Source: a virus
DNA length: 64,000 nt
IMG/VR virus record: IMGVR_UViG_3300042882_000890
Location: 1-64,000 of that record
Strand: one strand, 5' to 3'
The notes beneath the pieces were generated by a model, which saw only the letters and a list, made by a program, of their open reading frames with translations, made no database searches and had not been told where the DNA came from. Positions 56,166 to 64,000 of this stretch are shown here, piece after piece; the stretch's first letter is position 1; every line of letters begins with the position of its first letter. The position numbers and the translations under genes are program-made.

Positions 56166-56621
56166 ATGAAAGAACAGCAAAAAAAGCATCTAATCGAGAT
56201 GATGCAACAGGACGAAGAGTTGGGGTTGTACGAAGAAATCAAATTAGAAGATGTCTTCAACGATGGTAAAAGAGAGAATATTAAAAAGTTTATTGATGAA
56301 ATAAATAATTCTCCCGAACCAAATCAAGCACTTAAAGATGCTGCTGAAAAATATGCTGAAATTTATAGATGTCCAGCAACAAATTCGGATGAGTATTGCA
56401 GACACGATATTATATCAGCAATAAATTTTGGTATTAAGTTGCAACAAGAACAAGACAGATGGAAAACAGTCTTTGAAGAAATACCACCAAGCAATATCGA
56501 GCTATTAGCTGAAAGTCCTGATGGAGTTATTCACTTAACAGACTGGAGAGCAGGATATCAAATCTTCTCTTGCCAAGCTAAGTCAGAGTCAACTGATGGT
56601 TGGAAATGGAAAATAATTTAA
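56166..56621 (+). CDS. Modular protein with AEKYAE and LQQEQ segments
   Basis: The ATG at 56166 gives 151 residues (MKEQQKKHLIEMM); a frame beginning at 56079 lies within the previous gene. The centre ALKDAAEKYAEIY and FGIKLQQEQDRW belong to the modular family seen at 45031. The end is Trp-rich (LTDWRAGYQIF). Function unknown. Confidence 0.65.
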   Translation: MKEQQKKHLIEMMQQDEELGLYEEIKLEDVFNDGKRENIKKFIDEINNSPEPNQALKDAAEKYAEIYRCPATNSDEYCRHDIISAINFGIKLQQEQDRWKTVFEEIPPSNIELLAESPDGVIHLTDWRAGYQIFSCQAKSESTDGWKWKII

Positions 56622-56632
56622 AAAGAAATAAT

Positions 56633-56839
56633 ATGAAACCTTGGATAACAACAAAAATACAAAACCACTGTGAGCAAGTCATAGAAATAACAGCAGATGA
56701 ATCATTTTCTTCAATCGAGTTTTCTTTTTCAGAAGCAGATGGTACCCACATGACAAACCCTCTTTATATTAATAAAGATGAACTTCCGGTGCTTATACAA
56801 AAATTACAAGAAATGATGGAGTACGTAACAACTAAATAA
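56633..56839 (+). CDS. Small unknown protein
   Basis: The ATG at 56633 gives 68 residues (MKPWITTKIQ) after the repeated TTTAAAAAGAAATAATATG signal. Function unknown. Confidence 0.65.
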   Translation: MKPWITTKIQNHCEQVIEITADESFSSIEFSFSEADGTHMTNPLYINKDELPVLIQKLQEMMEYVTTK

Positions 56840-56840
56840 A

Positions 56841-57137
56841 ATGAAAATAGTAATATCAGAGCATTGTTTTGGCAATGACGTTTATGTTGATGGTGTAGAT
56901 TTAACAGAGGCAGAAGAGGGATTGTTTGACCCCCAAAAACAGAAGGACTGTCGTGGGGCTATTCTTCTTGAAATTATGCAGAATATGGATAATATCTCGG
57001 CATACCATTGGAATGAATTAGTACAAATGGCAGTAGAAAATAATCCAAGATACCAATTAAACGCAGAAGAAAGTTCTAGTGAAGTTTGTGAGCAATGTGG
57101 GAATTGGAACAGTAGCACAGTATATGACAAAATATGA
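56841..57137 (+). CDS. Small acidic protein
   Basis: A 98-residue acidic protein with CEQCGN near the end. It overlaps the next start by four bases. Function unknown. Confidence 0.65.
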   Translation: MKIVISEHCFGNDVYVDGVDLTEAEEGLFDPQKQKDCRGAILLEIMQNMDNISAYHWNELVQMAVENNPRYQLNAEESSSEVCEQCGNWNSSTVYDKI

Positions 57138-57379
57138 GAGATAGTTTAAAACTTTTCACAACAGGGTTTGTGCAGGTATTTTTTGTAGCGGTTAACACTT
57201 ACTTTCTGAGTAAAAGCTTTTTTGTGGGGGTGTTTATATGTGGGTTTATGATTTCATTTATATGGAGTTGGAATGTTAAAAAAGTTGCATTTGGAACAAT
57301 GCACGATAGAATAGCTTACGCAAGTGGAGCCGGATTTGGTTCCTTAATAGGATTAATAATTTCAAAATTTATAATTTAA
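57134..57379 (+). CDS. Small membrane protein
   Basis: An 81-residue protein with two to three hydrophobic segments (about 10-28, 30-45, 62-80), two bases from dut. Function unknown. Confidence 0.7.
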   Translation: MRDSLKLFTTGFVQVFFVAVNTYFLSKSFFVGVFICGFMISFIWSWNVKKVAFGTMHDRIAYASGAGFGSLIGLIISKFII

Positions 57380-57380
57380 T

Positions 57381-57908
57381 ATGCAAGTAAAAGTAAAAAG
57401 ATTATCAGAAGATGCAGTAATCCCTATGTATGGGAAACCGGGGGATGCCGGTATGGATTTAACAGCAACTTCAAGACACTTCGATTCAGACGGTAACGTG
57501 GTTTACGGAACAGATTTAGCCTTTGAAATACCGGAAGGTTTTGTAGGATTACTGTTTCCTAGGAGCTCCAATGCCAAGAAAGATTTAACATTAACTAATT
57601 CGGTAGGTGTTATCGACAGTGGCTATAGAGGAGAAGTGTCGTTTAAATTCAAACCAGCCGCTTTCTTTGCAGAAGATTCGTGGGAAAATCCTGGAGATAA
57701 AGATATTAAAAGTTATTGGTTTGATTACACTATGTTACCAAAAGGTCAAAATCAAGATAGTGATAACTACGGATGTGAGTTATACAAAATTGGAGATAGA
57801 ATAGGTCAAATTATAATTATGCCTTACCCCCAAGTAACCTTTGAAGAGGTTTCAGAACTTTCATCTACAGAGCGTGGAGAAGGTGGTTTTGGTAGTACTG
57901 GTAAATAA
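57381..57908 (+). CDS. dut: dUTP diphosphatase
   Basis: A 175-residue trimeric-type dUTPase converting dUTP to dUMP. The motifs are in order: GDAGMDLTA, PRSSNAKKDLTL, VIDSGYRGE, KIGDRIGQIII and RGEGGFGSTG. A 30-residue insertion, rich in Asp, Trp and Tyr, lies between motifs 3 and 4, making it longer than usual (about 150). Confidence 0.95.
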   Translation: MQVKVKRLSEDAVIPMYGKPGDAGMDLTATSRHFDSDGNVVYGTDLAFEIPEGFVGLLFPRSSNAKKDLTLTNSVGVIDSGYRGEVSFKFKPAAFFAEDSWENPGDKDIKSYWFDYTMLPKGQNQDSDNYGCELYKIGDRIGQIIIMPYPQVTFEEVSELSSTERGEGGFGSTGK

Positions 57909-57910
57909 AT

Positions 57911-57941
57911 TTTGTTTATTGTAAAATAAGTTGTATCTTTG
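57911..57941 (+). promoter_or_regulatory. Promoter
   Basis: TTTG at 57911-57914, 19 bases, TATCTTTG at 57934-57941. Confidence 0.75.
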
Positions 57942-57945
57942 CAGA

Positions 57946-58047
57946 ATGAAAAAAAGAATTATGTTTTGGTTATGGGTACTCTGGTACTTTTTTATAATAG
58001 GTGTCGAGATATATTGTTCAATTTGGTTATTAAAAAAAGTTTTCTAA
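57946..58047 (+). CDS. Very small membrane protein
   Basis: A 33-residue frame with one long hydrophobic, Trp-rich helix between basic ends, directly after a promoter. Confidence 0.45.
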   Translation: MKKRIMFWLWVLWYFFIIGVEIYCSIWLLKKVF

Positions 58048-58048
58048 G

Positions 58049-58651
58049 ATGTACATAAATTTTGAATTAGCTAAAACAAAAGGGTTGACCCCCACAGATG
58101 TAGTTAACCTACAACTTATTTCTCAGAACAAGACAGAGAATTTAGAAGGGGTTATTTTTGATAATATCCCCCTTCGTATTCTTCACTCTTACCAAGAGCA
58201 AGAACTTGTTACGTTAATCAAAGCAAAGAACAAAAGCGAATCTATTCATAATAGAGTTAGGCTAACACCAAAGGGGCATGCTTTACTAGAAGACTTACAA
58301 GTACCTGAGGTAAATGAGGATGATTTACAACTGTACGGTTGGCTAGAATCAACTTACCAAAGAGAGGGCAAAGAGTTAGGTAACAGAAAGAAGACTAAGC
58401 TTTATATTGCTTTATTCAGAGGACACTCAGGTATTGATAGAAACAAGTTAGCCCTTCTTTGTAAAGCTTTTATGAATGACAGCAGTCAATTTGAGTGGTC
58501 AAAGAGATTAGAGTTTTTGTTCTTTAAGCCCGGAAATGTGTTCTCAGTTAGGTTTGATTTAGAGCAGTCCAAGTTGTACCAATACTACATAAAGCACAAA
58601 GAAGAATTTGATGATAAATTTAAAAAAATAGACGAAAAAGAAAATGATTAG
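58049..58651 (+). CDS. Helicase loader or replication protein candidate
   Basis: A 200-residue basic protein (MYINFELAKTKGL). Residues 1-90 look like a winged helix (VRLTPKGHALLEDL), the rest is helical. It overlaps the DnaB-like helicase start by 8 bases, which suggests a replication-initiation or loading role. Inferred from context. Confidence 0.65.
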   Translation: MYINFELAKTKGLTPTDVVNLQLISQNKTENLEGVIFDNIPLRILHSYQEQELVTLIKAKNKSESIHNRVRLTPKGHALLEDLQVPEVNEDDLQLYGWLESTYQREGKELGNRKKTKLYIALFRGHSGIDRNKLALLCKAFMNDSSQFEWSKRLEFLFFKPGNVFSVRFDLEQSKLYQYYIKHKEEFDDKFKKIDEKEND

Positions 58652-59801
58652 ACCCTTAGGAGAAGTAGTAGACAGGTCGTTTAGAGACTTAAACAAATAC
58701 CAAAAAGGTAAAAGTAAGCCAGTTAAGACTGGGAGAGAGTGGTTAGATGAAATCTTTGGGGGGCTATTGCCAGGAGACATTACCACTATTGCCGGACAAT
58801 CCGGGGGTGGTAAGTCCTTTGAGTTACAGCGTATCAAAAACTTTGTAATGCAGGTAGATAACAATGTAGATGCCAAAGATTTTATTTGGTTAGACTATGC
58901 TTGGGAGATGCGTTTTTTGTCTAATATTCTTCGTGACCTTAACAAGAGCTTGAAGAAGACTAAGAAAGAAATCTTAACAGAAGAGTTCTCAGATGAGGAA
59001 AAAGCGTTAGTTAAATCTTATGCAGAAAATTTATCTGACGGTAGATTTTTTATTAACGAGGAAACTATAACTCCCAGAGCCTTTGAAAAAGAGGCTAGGG
59101 CTTTCTTAGAGCAACACAAAGATAAAAAAGGTGTCTTTATATCAGTTGACCACATTGCGTTGGCTATGGACGAAACAGGAGAGAAAAAAGCCACTGTAGA
59201 TGCAATCATTGAGATTATCAACAGATTAAAGAAAGAGTTTCCTAATACATACTGGATTATCTTATCGCAGATGAACCGTAACATACTAGGTAGAATTAAA
59301 GATAAGGACATAAACGCTATGCCAAATAGGTCAGACATCTTTCAGTCAGATGCTATGTTCTTTATTTCCGATTACTTATATGTTTGTCACAATCCATATA
59401 GACTTGGTATCAAGCAGTTCTCTAGGGTTAATGAAGAAGCTTACGAATATTTAAGTAACCATTTCTGTGAGGAAAAGAACGGTAAGGTATCGTTTGACAC
59501 TTTAGGTAAGATGTTCTACCTTGTACTTAAATCTAGAGAGTCAGACGTAATGTTTAAAGATATCTTTATTGAGGATGTTGGTGTTAAAGATAAAGAAAAA
59601 TACCGGGATAAGCCAGAGTCGGTTACTCAATCAATTGATGTGCCCTTTTTCAAAAACAAAGTTGAGGATGTTATATTTGAGCCCCCTGCTCCTAAACTAT
59701 CTAATCCGCAAGAGGCTTTTGGTGCAGCTTTTGATAGTACCAAAGCTTTTTCTTTTAGTCAACCACCTGTTGATGACGATGACGACAATGCACCGTTTTA
59801 A
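58644..59801 (+). CDS. DnaB-like replicative helicase with SSB-like acidic tip
   Basis: A 385-residue RecA-fold ATPase of the DnaB/Gp4 type. Walker A is GQSGGGKS (51-58), Walker B ends in SVDHI (Asp 169) and the sensor region reads ILSQMNRN. No primase domain is present. The C-terminus ends DDDDDNAPF, resembling the tip of the phage SSB (DDDDDLPF). It would unwind DNA ahead of the polymerase at 61366. Confidence 0.88.
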   Translation: MIRPLGEVVDRSFRDLNKYQKGKSKPVKTGREWLDEIFGGLLPGDITTIAGQSGGGKSFELQRIKNFVMQVDNNVDAKDFIWLDYAWEMRFLSNILRDLNKSLKKTKKEILTEEFSDEEKALVKSYAENLSDGRFFINEETITPRAFEKEARAFLEQHKDKKGVFISVDHIALAMDETGEKKATVDAIIEIINRLKKEFPNTYWIILSQMNRNILGRIKDKDINAMPNRSDIFQSDAMFFISDYLYVCHNPYRLGIKQFSRVNEEAYEYLSNHFCEEKNGKVSFDTLGKMFYLVLKSRESDVMFKDIFIEDVGVKDKEKYRDKPESVTQSIDVPFFKNKVEDVIFEPPAPKLSNPQEAFGAAFDSTKAFSFSQPPVDDDDDNAPF

Positions 59802-59804
59802 TAC

Positions 59805-59838
59805 TAGCCCCCTCTATTAACTTAGTGGGGGTTTTTTG
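59805..59838 (+). terminator. Intrinsic terminator
   Basis: GCCCCC and GGGGG flank TCTATTAACTTAGT, followed by six Ts. Confidence 0.75.
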
Positions 59839-59911
59839 TTCATTATAATTCAGTGTTCACGTAGAATGAACAGAGCAAAAAAATGAACATTAAAAAATAT
59901 TTACAAAAAAG

Positions 59912-59943
59912 CTTGTGTAATTAAAAAACTTATCGTAATTTTG
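59912..59943 (+). promoter_or_regulatory. Promoter
   Basis: CTTG at 59912-59915, 20 bases, TAATTTTG at 59936-59943. Confidence 0.75.
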
Positions 59944-59967
59944 CAAAGTGAAATTAAAACATTAATT

Positions 59968-60156
59968 ATGAGCAATAAAATTAAATCCGTATTCAATGCT
60001 TTCAAAAAAGATTTTATTAATGACTATCCCGATAACGAGGGTTGTGATAAATTCCTAGTAAGACCAGAGAATGTTTACTCAAAGAAAACATTAACCCTAA
60101 ACAGAGATTTAGGTATTCATAAACTAAATAAAAAACAAAATGACAAAGTACGATAA
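59968..60156 (+). CDS. Small basic protein
   Basis: The ATG at 59968 gives 62 residues (MSNKIKSVFNAF). Basic with a repeated Asn/Lys end. It overlaps the next gene by 17 bases. Function unknown. Confidence 0.6.
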   Translation: MSNKIKSVFNAFKKDFINDYPDNEGCDKFLVRPENVYSKKTLTLNRDLGIHKLNKKQNDKVR

Positions 60157-60394
60157 CCTAATGAAGCATTTTTTAGACAAAGGTTTTTCTGTTAAAGAGG
60201 ATGTCTATATAGAGACTGTAGGGTATGATAAACCTACAGAAGAGTATGGCTTTACTGTACAAATAAAAAAATCTAAAAAGAAAGTTGTAGAGCTTTTTTA
60301 TAGCTTCAAAGACAACAAGGACGTTATTGATTACGTCCAAATGTGGGAAACAAAATTCAAGTTAGTAGAAAAAGAACAAAAACAAATTTTTTAA
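60140..60394 (+). CDS. Unknown protein
   Basis: An 84-residue basic alpha/beta protein (MTKYDNLMKHFL). Function unknown. Confidence 0.65.
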   Translation: MTKYDNLMKHFLDKGFSVKEDVYIETVGYDKPTEEYGFTVQIKKSKKKVVELFYSFKDNKDVIDYVQMWETKFKLVEKEQKQIF

Positions 60395-60395
60395 T

Positions 60396-61082
60396 ATGGT
60401 AATAGGTATTAGTGGGCGATTAGGCTCAGGAAAAGACACAGTAGGAGAAATTATCCAGTATTTAACTTTGCCAGGAGAACGTGGTGAATACATAGGATTT
60501 CAAACTTATGATAATACTACTCTTGAAAGAAACTCTACTTTTAAGATTAAGAAATTCGCAGGGAAGTTAAAAACTATTGCATCATTGCTTACAGGTATCC
60601 CTGTAGAAAGATTTGAAGACCAAGAGTTTAAGAAGCAGTATATGGAACTTGAATGGGAGATGACTTACAGAGAGTTTCTTCAGAAGCTTGGTACAGAAGC
60701 AATGCGTGAAGGGTTACATAAAAATGTATGGGTGAATGCTTTGTTTGCTGATTATAAATGTGAACATGAAATTATATTTGACTCGCAAAGAACTAACAAT
60801 CCTTTACAACCTAAGGAAGTTACTAATGAATTACTTCAGTATCCTAACTGGATTCTGACAGACATGAGATTTCCTAATGAGATGGAAGCTGTTGAATTAA
60901 GAGAAGGTATTACTATTAGAGTAAATAGAAATAATGGTACAAGAGCAATTGATGTAAATCCTCATCCAAGCGAAACAGCTCTTGATGATGCTAAGTTTGA
61001 TTATGTAATTGATAACGATGGAACTTTGGATGAGTTAGTTGAAAAAGTTCGTGTAATATTAACCAAAGAAAAAATAATATAA
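60396..61082 (+). CDS. Deoxynucleoside monophosphate kinase
   Basis: A 228-residue P-loop kinase. GRLGSGKDT (residues 7-15) is the Walker A, REFLQKLGTEAMREG is the substrate segment typical of T4 gp1-type kinases, and TDMRFPNEMEAV and HPSETALD complete the family pattern. It would phosphorylate dNMPs on the way to dNTPs, next to dut and the nrd genes. It shares one base with the next start. Confidence 0.88.
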   Translation: MVIGISGRLGSGKDTVGEIIQYLTLPGERGEYIGFQTYDNTTLERNSTFKIKKFAGKLKTIASLLTGIPVERFEDQEFKKQYMELEWEMTYREFLQKLGTEAMREGLHKNVWVNALFADYKCEHEIIFDSQRTNNPLQPKEVTNELLQYPNWILTDMRFPNEMEAVELREGITIRVNRNNGTRAIDVNPHPSETALDDAKFDYVIDNDGTLDELVEKVRVILTKEKII

Positions 61083-61366
61083 TGGAGTATGTAGGAATTA
61101 ATGAAGAGTTCGATACTTGGAGAGACTCTTGGCAGGATAGTAAGTTTATAATTGAACTTAACCAGAGACAACGAGAAAAAGATTTCCGTGAAGGTTATAG
61201 GAGAGGTTTTGAGATGGCTATAAAAGTAGCAGAAAAAGTAACAAGACTAGAAGTAATACAACATTCTGCTCCATACAACGGAAGAGCTTACACAAACTAT
61301 GCCGCCAAAGAGGTGGAAGTTCAATATCAAGATGGTGGCAGAACACTCAAAGTATTTTGTAAATAA
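61082..61366 (+). CDS. Unknown protein
   Basis: A 94-residue charged protein (MEYVGINEEFDTW) with a central helical FREGYRRGFEMAIKVAEK that resembles the modular GAKW...E segment of other small genes. It shares one base with the polymerase start. Confidence 0.65.
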   Translation: MEYVGINEEFDTWRDSWQDSKFIIELNQRQREKDFREGYRRGFEMAIKVAEKVTRLEVIQHSAPYNGRAYTNYAAKEVEVQYQDGGRTLKVFCK

Positions 61367-63312
61367 TGGATTTAGATGATAAAATATACATAATAGATTT
61401 TGAGTCAGACGGACTCGTTGACCAAGCCACAAAGATATGGACTATGGGAGTCGGGTGGAAAGACAAAAAGGGGGAATGGAAAGTTAAGTCTACTACGAAT
61501 TATGATGATATGCGAAAAGTTCTTGGTAATCCGGAGAACACTGTAGTATGTCATAATATAATAAGGTTTGATGTACCTCTGTATGAGAAGATTATAGGAG
61601 AAAAAGTACAGGCAAACATTGTGGACTCCTTAGGGTTGTCTTGGTACTTGTACCCGGAAAGGGGACAAGGAGAGCATGGATTAGCTGTTTGGGGCGAGTT
61701 TTTTGGTGTGCCAAAACCTAAGATTGATGATTGGGAAAACCTTACTATAGAAGAGTACTGTCATCGTGTGGAAGAGGATATAAAAATCAACATTAAACTT
61801 TGGGTAAAACAATACGAATATCTCAAGGAAATCTACGAAGAGCCTAAAGACATAGCCAGAATTATCCACTACCTGAACTTTAAACTAACTTGTTTGAAAA
61901 TACAAGAGGACGAAAAGATTTTGATTGATATAAAGCAATGCCAAAAAAACTTAGATTTCTTACAAGGTATCGAAGGAGAGAAAAAAGGTTTATTAGAGGC
62001 TGCTATGCCAAAACTACCAATAATAAAAAATATGACTAAGCCAAAAGTGATGTTCAAGAAAAACGGTTCTCTGAGTATTGCCGGTACTAAGTGGTTTGAG
62101 ATATTAGAAGCAAATAATATACCGAGAGATTACGAAGGAGAATTAAACATTACAACGGGTTTTGAGGAGCCAAATGCAGGTAGTCCAACTCAAGTTAAAG
62201 ATTGGTTAATGAAACTTGGATGGAAACCTTTACTGTTTGAAGACGGTAGAAACGGTAAAGTCCCCCAAGTACGTGATAAAGATAAGATGCTTTGTAAAAG
62301 TGTTTTGGCTCTGAAAGAAGTTGAGCCGGCAATCGAACACTTAGAAGGGTTGTCTGTAGTGACACACAGAGCTGGGTATTTGAAAGGTTTCTTAGAAAAA
62401 GTAGATGAGAATGGTTACGCTGTAGCATTTGCCCACGGGTTCACAAAAACTCTAAGGTTGAAACATGCCAAGCCATTTGTTAACTTACCTAAACCTACAT
62501 CACCTTATGGGGATTTAGTTCGTGGTGTTATGATTGCACCGGAAGGGAGTGTGCTAGTTGGTTCCGATGTTAGTAGTTTGGAAGATAAAATGAAACAGAT
62601 TTCTATCTACCCCTATGACCCGGAGTATGTTGAAGATATGAATAGACCGGGATGGGATGCTCACCTTGATATTGGTATCCGAAGTGGTATGATTTCTCAA
62701 GATGAATCAGACTTTTTTAGATGGTATAAAAAGAAAGATAAAAAGATAGAGGATTTACCGGAGTCTTTCAAAGATTTTTCTGATGAGCGATTGTCTGAAG
62801 AGTTTGAAAAAGTAACTAAAAAAAGAGCTGTTGCTAAGACTGTTAACTATGCTTGTACATACGGTGCCGGTGTTGCTAAGATTGCAGAGTCTTCTAGTTT
62901 ACCTCAGAAAGATGCCAAAAAGTTACATGTTGGTTACTGGGATAGAAATTGGTCTGTTAAAAAATATGCTGAAGACCAAAGAGTAAAAAATGTTAATGGT
63001 AAGTCTTGGATTTGGAATCCTATTACTAATTTTTATTACTTCTTGGCTTCAGAAAAAGACCGCTTTTCTGCTTGTAATCAGTCTGCCGGTGTTCGAGTGT
63101 TTGATGGGTATGTGTATGAGATGATTAAACGTGGTGTAAAACCTATTTTTCAAGCCCATGACGAGGTTTTATTAAGAGTTAAGAATGAAGATGTGGATTC
63201 TACTACAAGTGCCCTTAAAGAGGCTATAAATAGAGTGAATGCACAATACAAGTTTCCAGTAGAGATTGAGATAGATATTCAAACAGGTATGAATTATGCA
63301 GAAGTACATTAA
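61366..63312 (+). CDS. Family A DNA polymerase with 3'-5' exonuclease
   Basis: A 648-residue T7-like replicative polymerase. Exonuclease residues are D11 and E13 (IIDFES), D69 (IIRFD) and D139. Polymerase motif A is GSDVSSLE (D401), motif B lies in KKRAVAKTVNYACTYG (485-500) and motif C is AHDEV (598-600). No 5' nuclease domain is present. Residues 140-300 form the thumb and a short linker. It is the main replication enzyme visible in the window. Confidence 0.95.
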   Translation: MDLDDKIYIIDFESDGLVDQATKIWTMGVGWKDKKGEWKVKSTTNYDDMRKVLGNPENTVVCHNIIRFDVPLYEKIIGEKVQANIVDSLGLSWYLYPERGQGEHGLAVWGEFFGVPKPKIDDWENLTIEEYCHRVEEDIKINIKLWVKQYEYLKEIYEEPKDIARIIHYLNFKLTCLKIQEDEKILIDIKQCQKNLDFLQGIEGEKKGLLEAAMPKLPIIKNMTKPKVMFKKNGSLSIAGTKWFEILEANNIPRDYEGELNITTGFEEPNAGSPTQVKDWLMKLGWKPLLFEDGRNGKVPQVRDKDKMLCKSVLALKEVEPAIEHLEGLSVVTHRAGYLKGFLEKVDENGYAVAFAHGFTKTLRLKHAKPFVNLPKPTSPYGDLVRGVMIAPEGSVLVGSDVSSLEDKMKQISIYPYDPEYVEDMNRPGWDAHLDIGIRSGMISQDESDFFRWYKKKDKKIEDLPESFKDFSDERLSEEFEKVTKKRAVAKTVNYACTYGAGVAKIAESSSLPQKDAKKLHVGYWDRNWSVKKYAEDQRVKNVNGKSWIWNPITNFYYFLASEKDRFSACNQSAGVRVFDGYVYEMIKRGVKPIFQAHDEVLLRVKNEDVDSTTSALKEAINRVNAQYKFPVEIEIDIQTGMNYAEVH

Positions 63313-63817
63313 TAAATTAGCGGTTTTGTTTTTTGTAGCTCTATTTTTAGTAGGGTTTTCCAAAGTTTCCAAATCAGGATTAAAAAAGGGAGATACCATT
63401 GATTGCATAGAGGTTTACAAAGATAACAGAGAGATGAGAGTTTACTCAAAGGGTAAGCTTTTGAAGACTTATGATATAGCTTTAGGTTTTAGACCTAGAG
63501 GTAAGAAGCACTTCCAGGGGGACGGAAAGACCCCCGAAGGTGTGTATTACATAAACGATAAGAACCCGAATAGCATAGCTCATAAAAACTTAGGTGTATC
63601 TTACCCAAATTCTGAGGATATAAGGTATGCTAGAGAAAGTGGAATGTCGCCTGGTGGAGAGATAAAAATCCATGGTCTTATGAAAAAATGGAAGTTCTAT
63701 GGTAGCTTTCATAAGTATGTAGATTGGACTGGCGGTTGTATAGCTGTAACAAATTCCGAGATGGATGAGTTATATAAGCATGTTAAAATAGGTGCTAAAA
63801 TAAAAATTTTTGAATAA
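63296..63817 (+). CDS. L,D-transpeptidase (YkuD) protein
   Basis: A 173-residue exported protein with an N-terminal membrane segment or signal (residues 6-22). The YkuD domain shows KIHGL (His 126) and WTGGCIAVTN (Cys 148), the catalytic His-Cys pattern. The enzyme class forms or exchanges 3-3 cross-links in peptidoglycan. Its start overlaps the polymerase end by 17 bases. In a phage it may modify or cut the host wall; the direction of catalysis is unknown. Confidence 0.88.
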   Translation: MQKYINKLAVLFFVALFLVGFSKVSKSGLKKGDTIDCIEVYKDNREMRVYSKGKLLKTYDIALGFRPRGKKHFQGDGKTPEGVYYINDKNPNSIAHKNLGVSYPNSEDIRYARESGMSPGGEIKIHGLMKKWKFYGSFHKYVDWTGGCIAVTNSEMDELYKHVKIGAKIKIFE

Positions 63818-63820
63818 AAG

Positions 63821-63852
63821 CTTGCAGGATTAAAAAACAGTTCGTATCTTTG
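63821..63852 (+). promoter_or_regulatory. Promoter
   Basis: CTTGCAGG from 63821 and TATCTTTG at 63845-63852, 20 bases apart. Confidence 0.75.
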
Positions 63853-63871
63853 CAAAATAAAATTAGAAAAT

Positions 63872-64000
63872 ATGGTATTAATATCTTTATTAGCTCTAGC
63901 GATGGTTGTTGAGGGCATCTGGTCTCCGAGATTTGATTATATCTCTAAAGAGAATATGTTATTGTTACACTACAATAAAAAGTGGTCAAGAAATTATTTA
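63872..64000 (+). CDS. Partial membrane protein (C-terminus beyond the window)
   Basis: The frame from the ATG at 63872 is open to the window edge, 43 residues. A hydrophobic first helix (MVLISLLALAMVV) is followed by a polar segment. Family not identifiable. Confidence 0.55.
   Translation, partial: MVLISLLALAMVVEGIWSPRFDYISKENMLLLHYNKKWSRNYL

Noticed and set aside
56079-56621. Longer version of the 56166 gene with an N-terminal lipoprotein-like segment
   Set aside because: The extension lies inside the preceding gene in another frame; the ATG at 56166 has the normal spacing, so the apparent signal peptide is a frame artefact.
1-64000. CRISPR arrays, insertion sequences and integrase
   Set aside because: No regularly spaced repeats with unique spacers, no transposase or integrase motifs were found on reading.

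Overview
The window is part of a tailed-phage genome that infects a member of the Bacteroidota, most likely a flavobacterium-like host. The reasons are the AT-rich sequence, about 25 copies of the Bacteroidota promoter (-33 TTTG or CTTG, 19-20 bases, -7 TAnnTTTG), the near absence of Shine-Dalgarno sites before starts, and a complete set of virion and replication genes with no integrase. Large terminase, portal, scaffold-like and capsid-like proteins in one leftward block, plus a family A DNA polymerase, resemble crAss-like or Cellulophaga-type podoviruses, but taxonomy cannot be settled from the sequence alone.

Layout. (1) Bases 1-13,367 form a leftward late block. Reading from its promoter it holds seven small genes, terL, portal, an acidic scaffold candidate, the major capsid candidate and three further virion candidates, the last cut by the window edge. 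(2) Bases 13,440-13,985 are a divergent non-coding junction with tandem promoters and a strongly structured RNA. (3) Bases 13,987-25,419 form a rightward middle block: an SF2 helicase, RecA, a GIY-YIG-like nuclease candidate, PhoH, an SSB-like protein, then a tight cassette of GroEL, a GroES-like protein, a PRTase-like protein, a hot-dog thioesterase, thioredoxin and a ClpP-like peptidase, and a glycosyltransferase. (4) Bases 25,457-26,210 are non-coding, with a direct repeat and long hairpins, a candidate origin or terminus. (5) Bases 26,211-46,455 are an accessory region of roughly 50 short, mostly acidic, mostly unrecognised genes, often in promoter-gene-terminator cassettes; recognisable members are a DUF932 protein, a ParB-like protein, a T4 DenV-type pyrimidine-dimer glycosylase and a spanin-like pair.

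(6) Bases 46,492-48,257 encode a DEDD exonuclease and a PD-(D/E)XK nuclease. (7) Bases 48,284-50,154 are an RNA locus: about 700 bases of highly structured non-coding sequence, a small lipoprotein gene, an aberrant tRNA-like element, an HNH endonuclease, a candidate circularly permuted two-piece tmRNA, and a tRNA with anticodon CAT. (8) Bases 50,545-63,817 hold nucleotide metabolism (nrdB, nrdA, dut, dNMP kinase), lysis or cell-wall enzymes (GH73 glucosaminidase, L,D-transpeptidase), a DnaB-like helicase and the DNA polymerase, with small genes between.

The parts fit a lytic life cycle. RNR, dUTPase and dNMP kinase supply nucleotides. Polymerase, helicase, SSB, RecA and nucleases replicate and recombine DNA, and the DenV homologue repairs UV damage. 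GroEL/GroES-like, ClpP-like and thioredoxin proteins, with the tmRNA, would manage protein folding and ribosome rescue. The strongest new signal is the permuted tmRNA: its acceptor half lies upstream of its coding half, and both the acceptor stem and helix P2 can be traced by base pairing.
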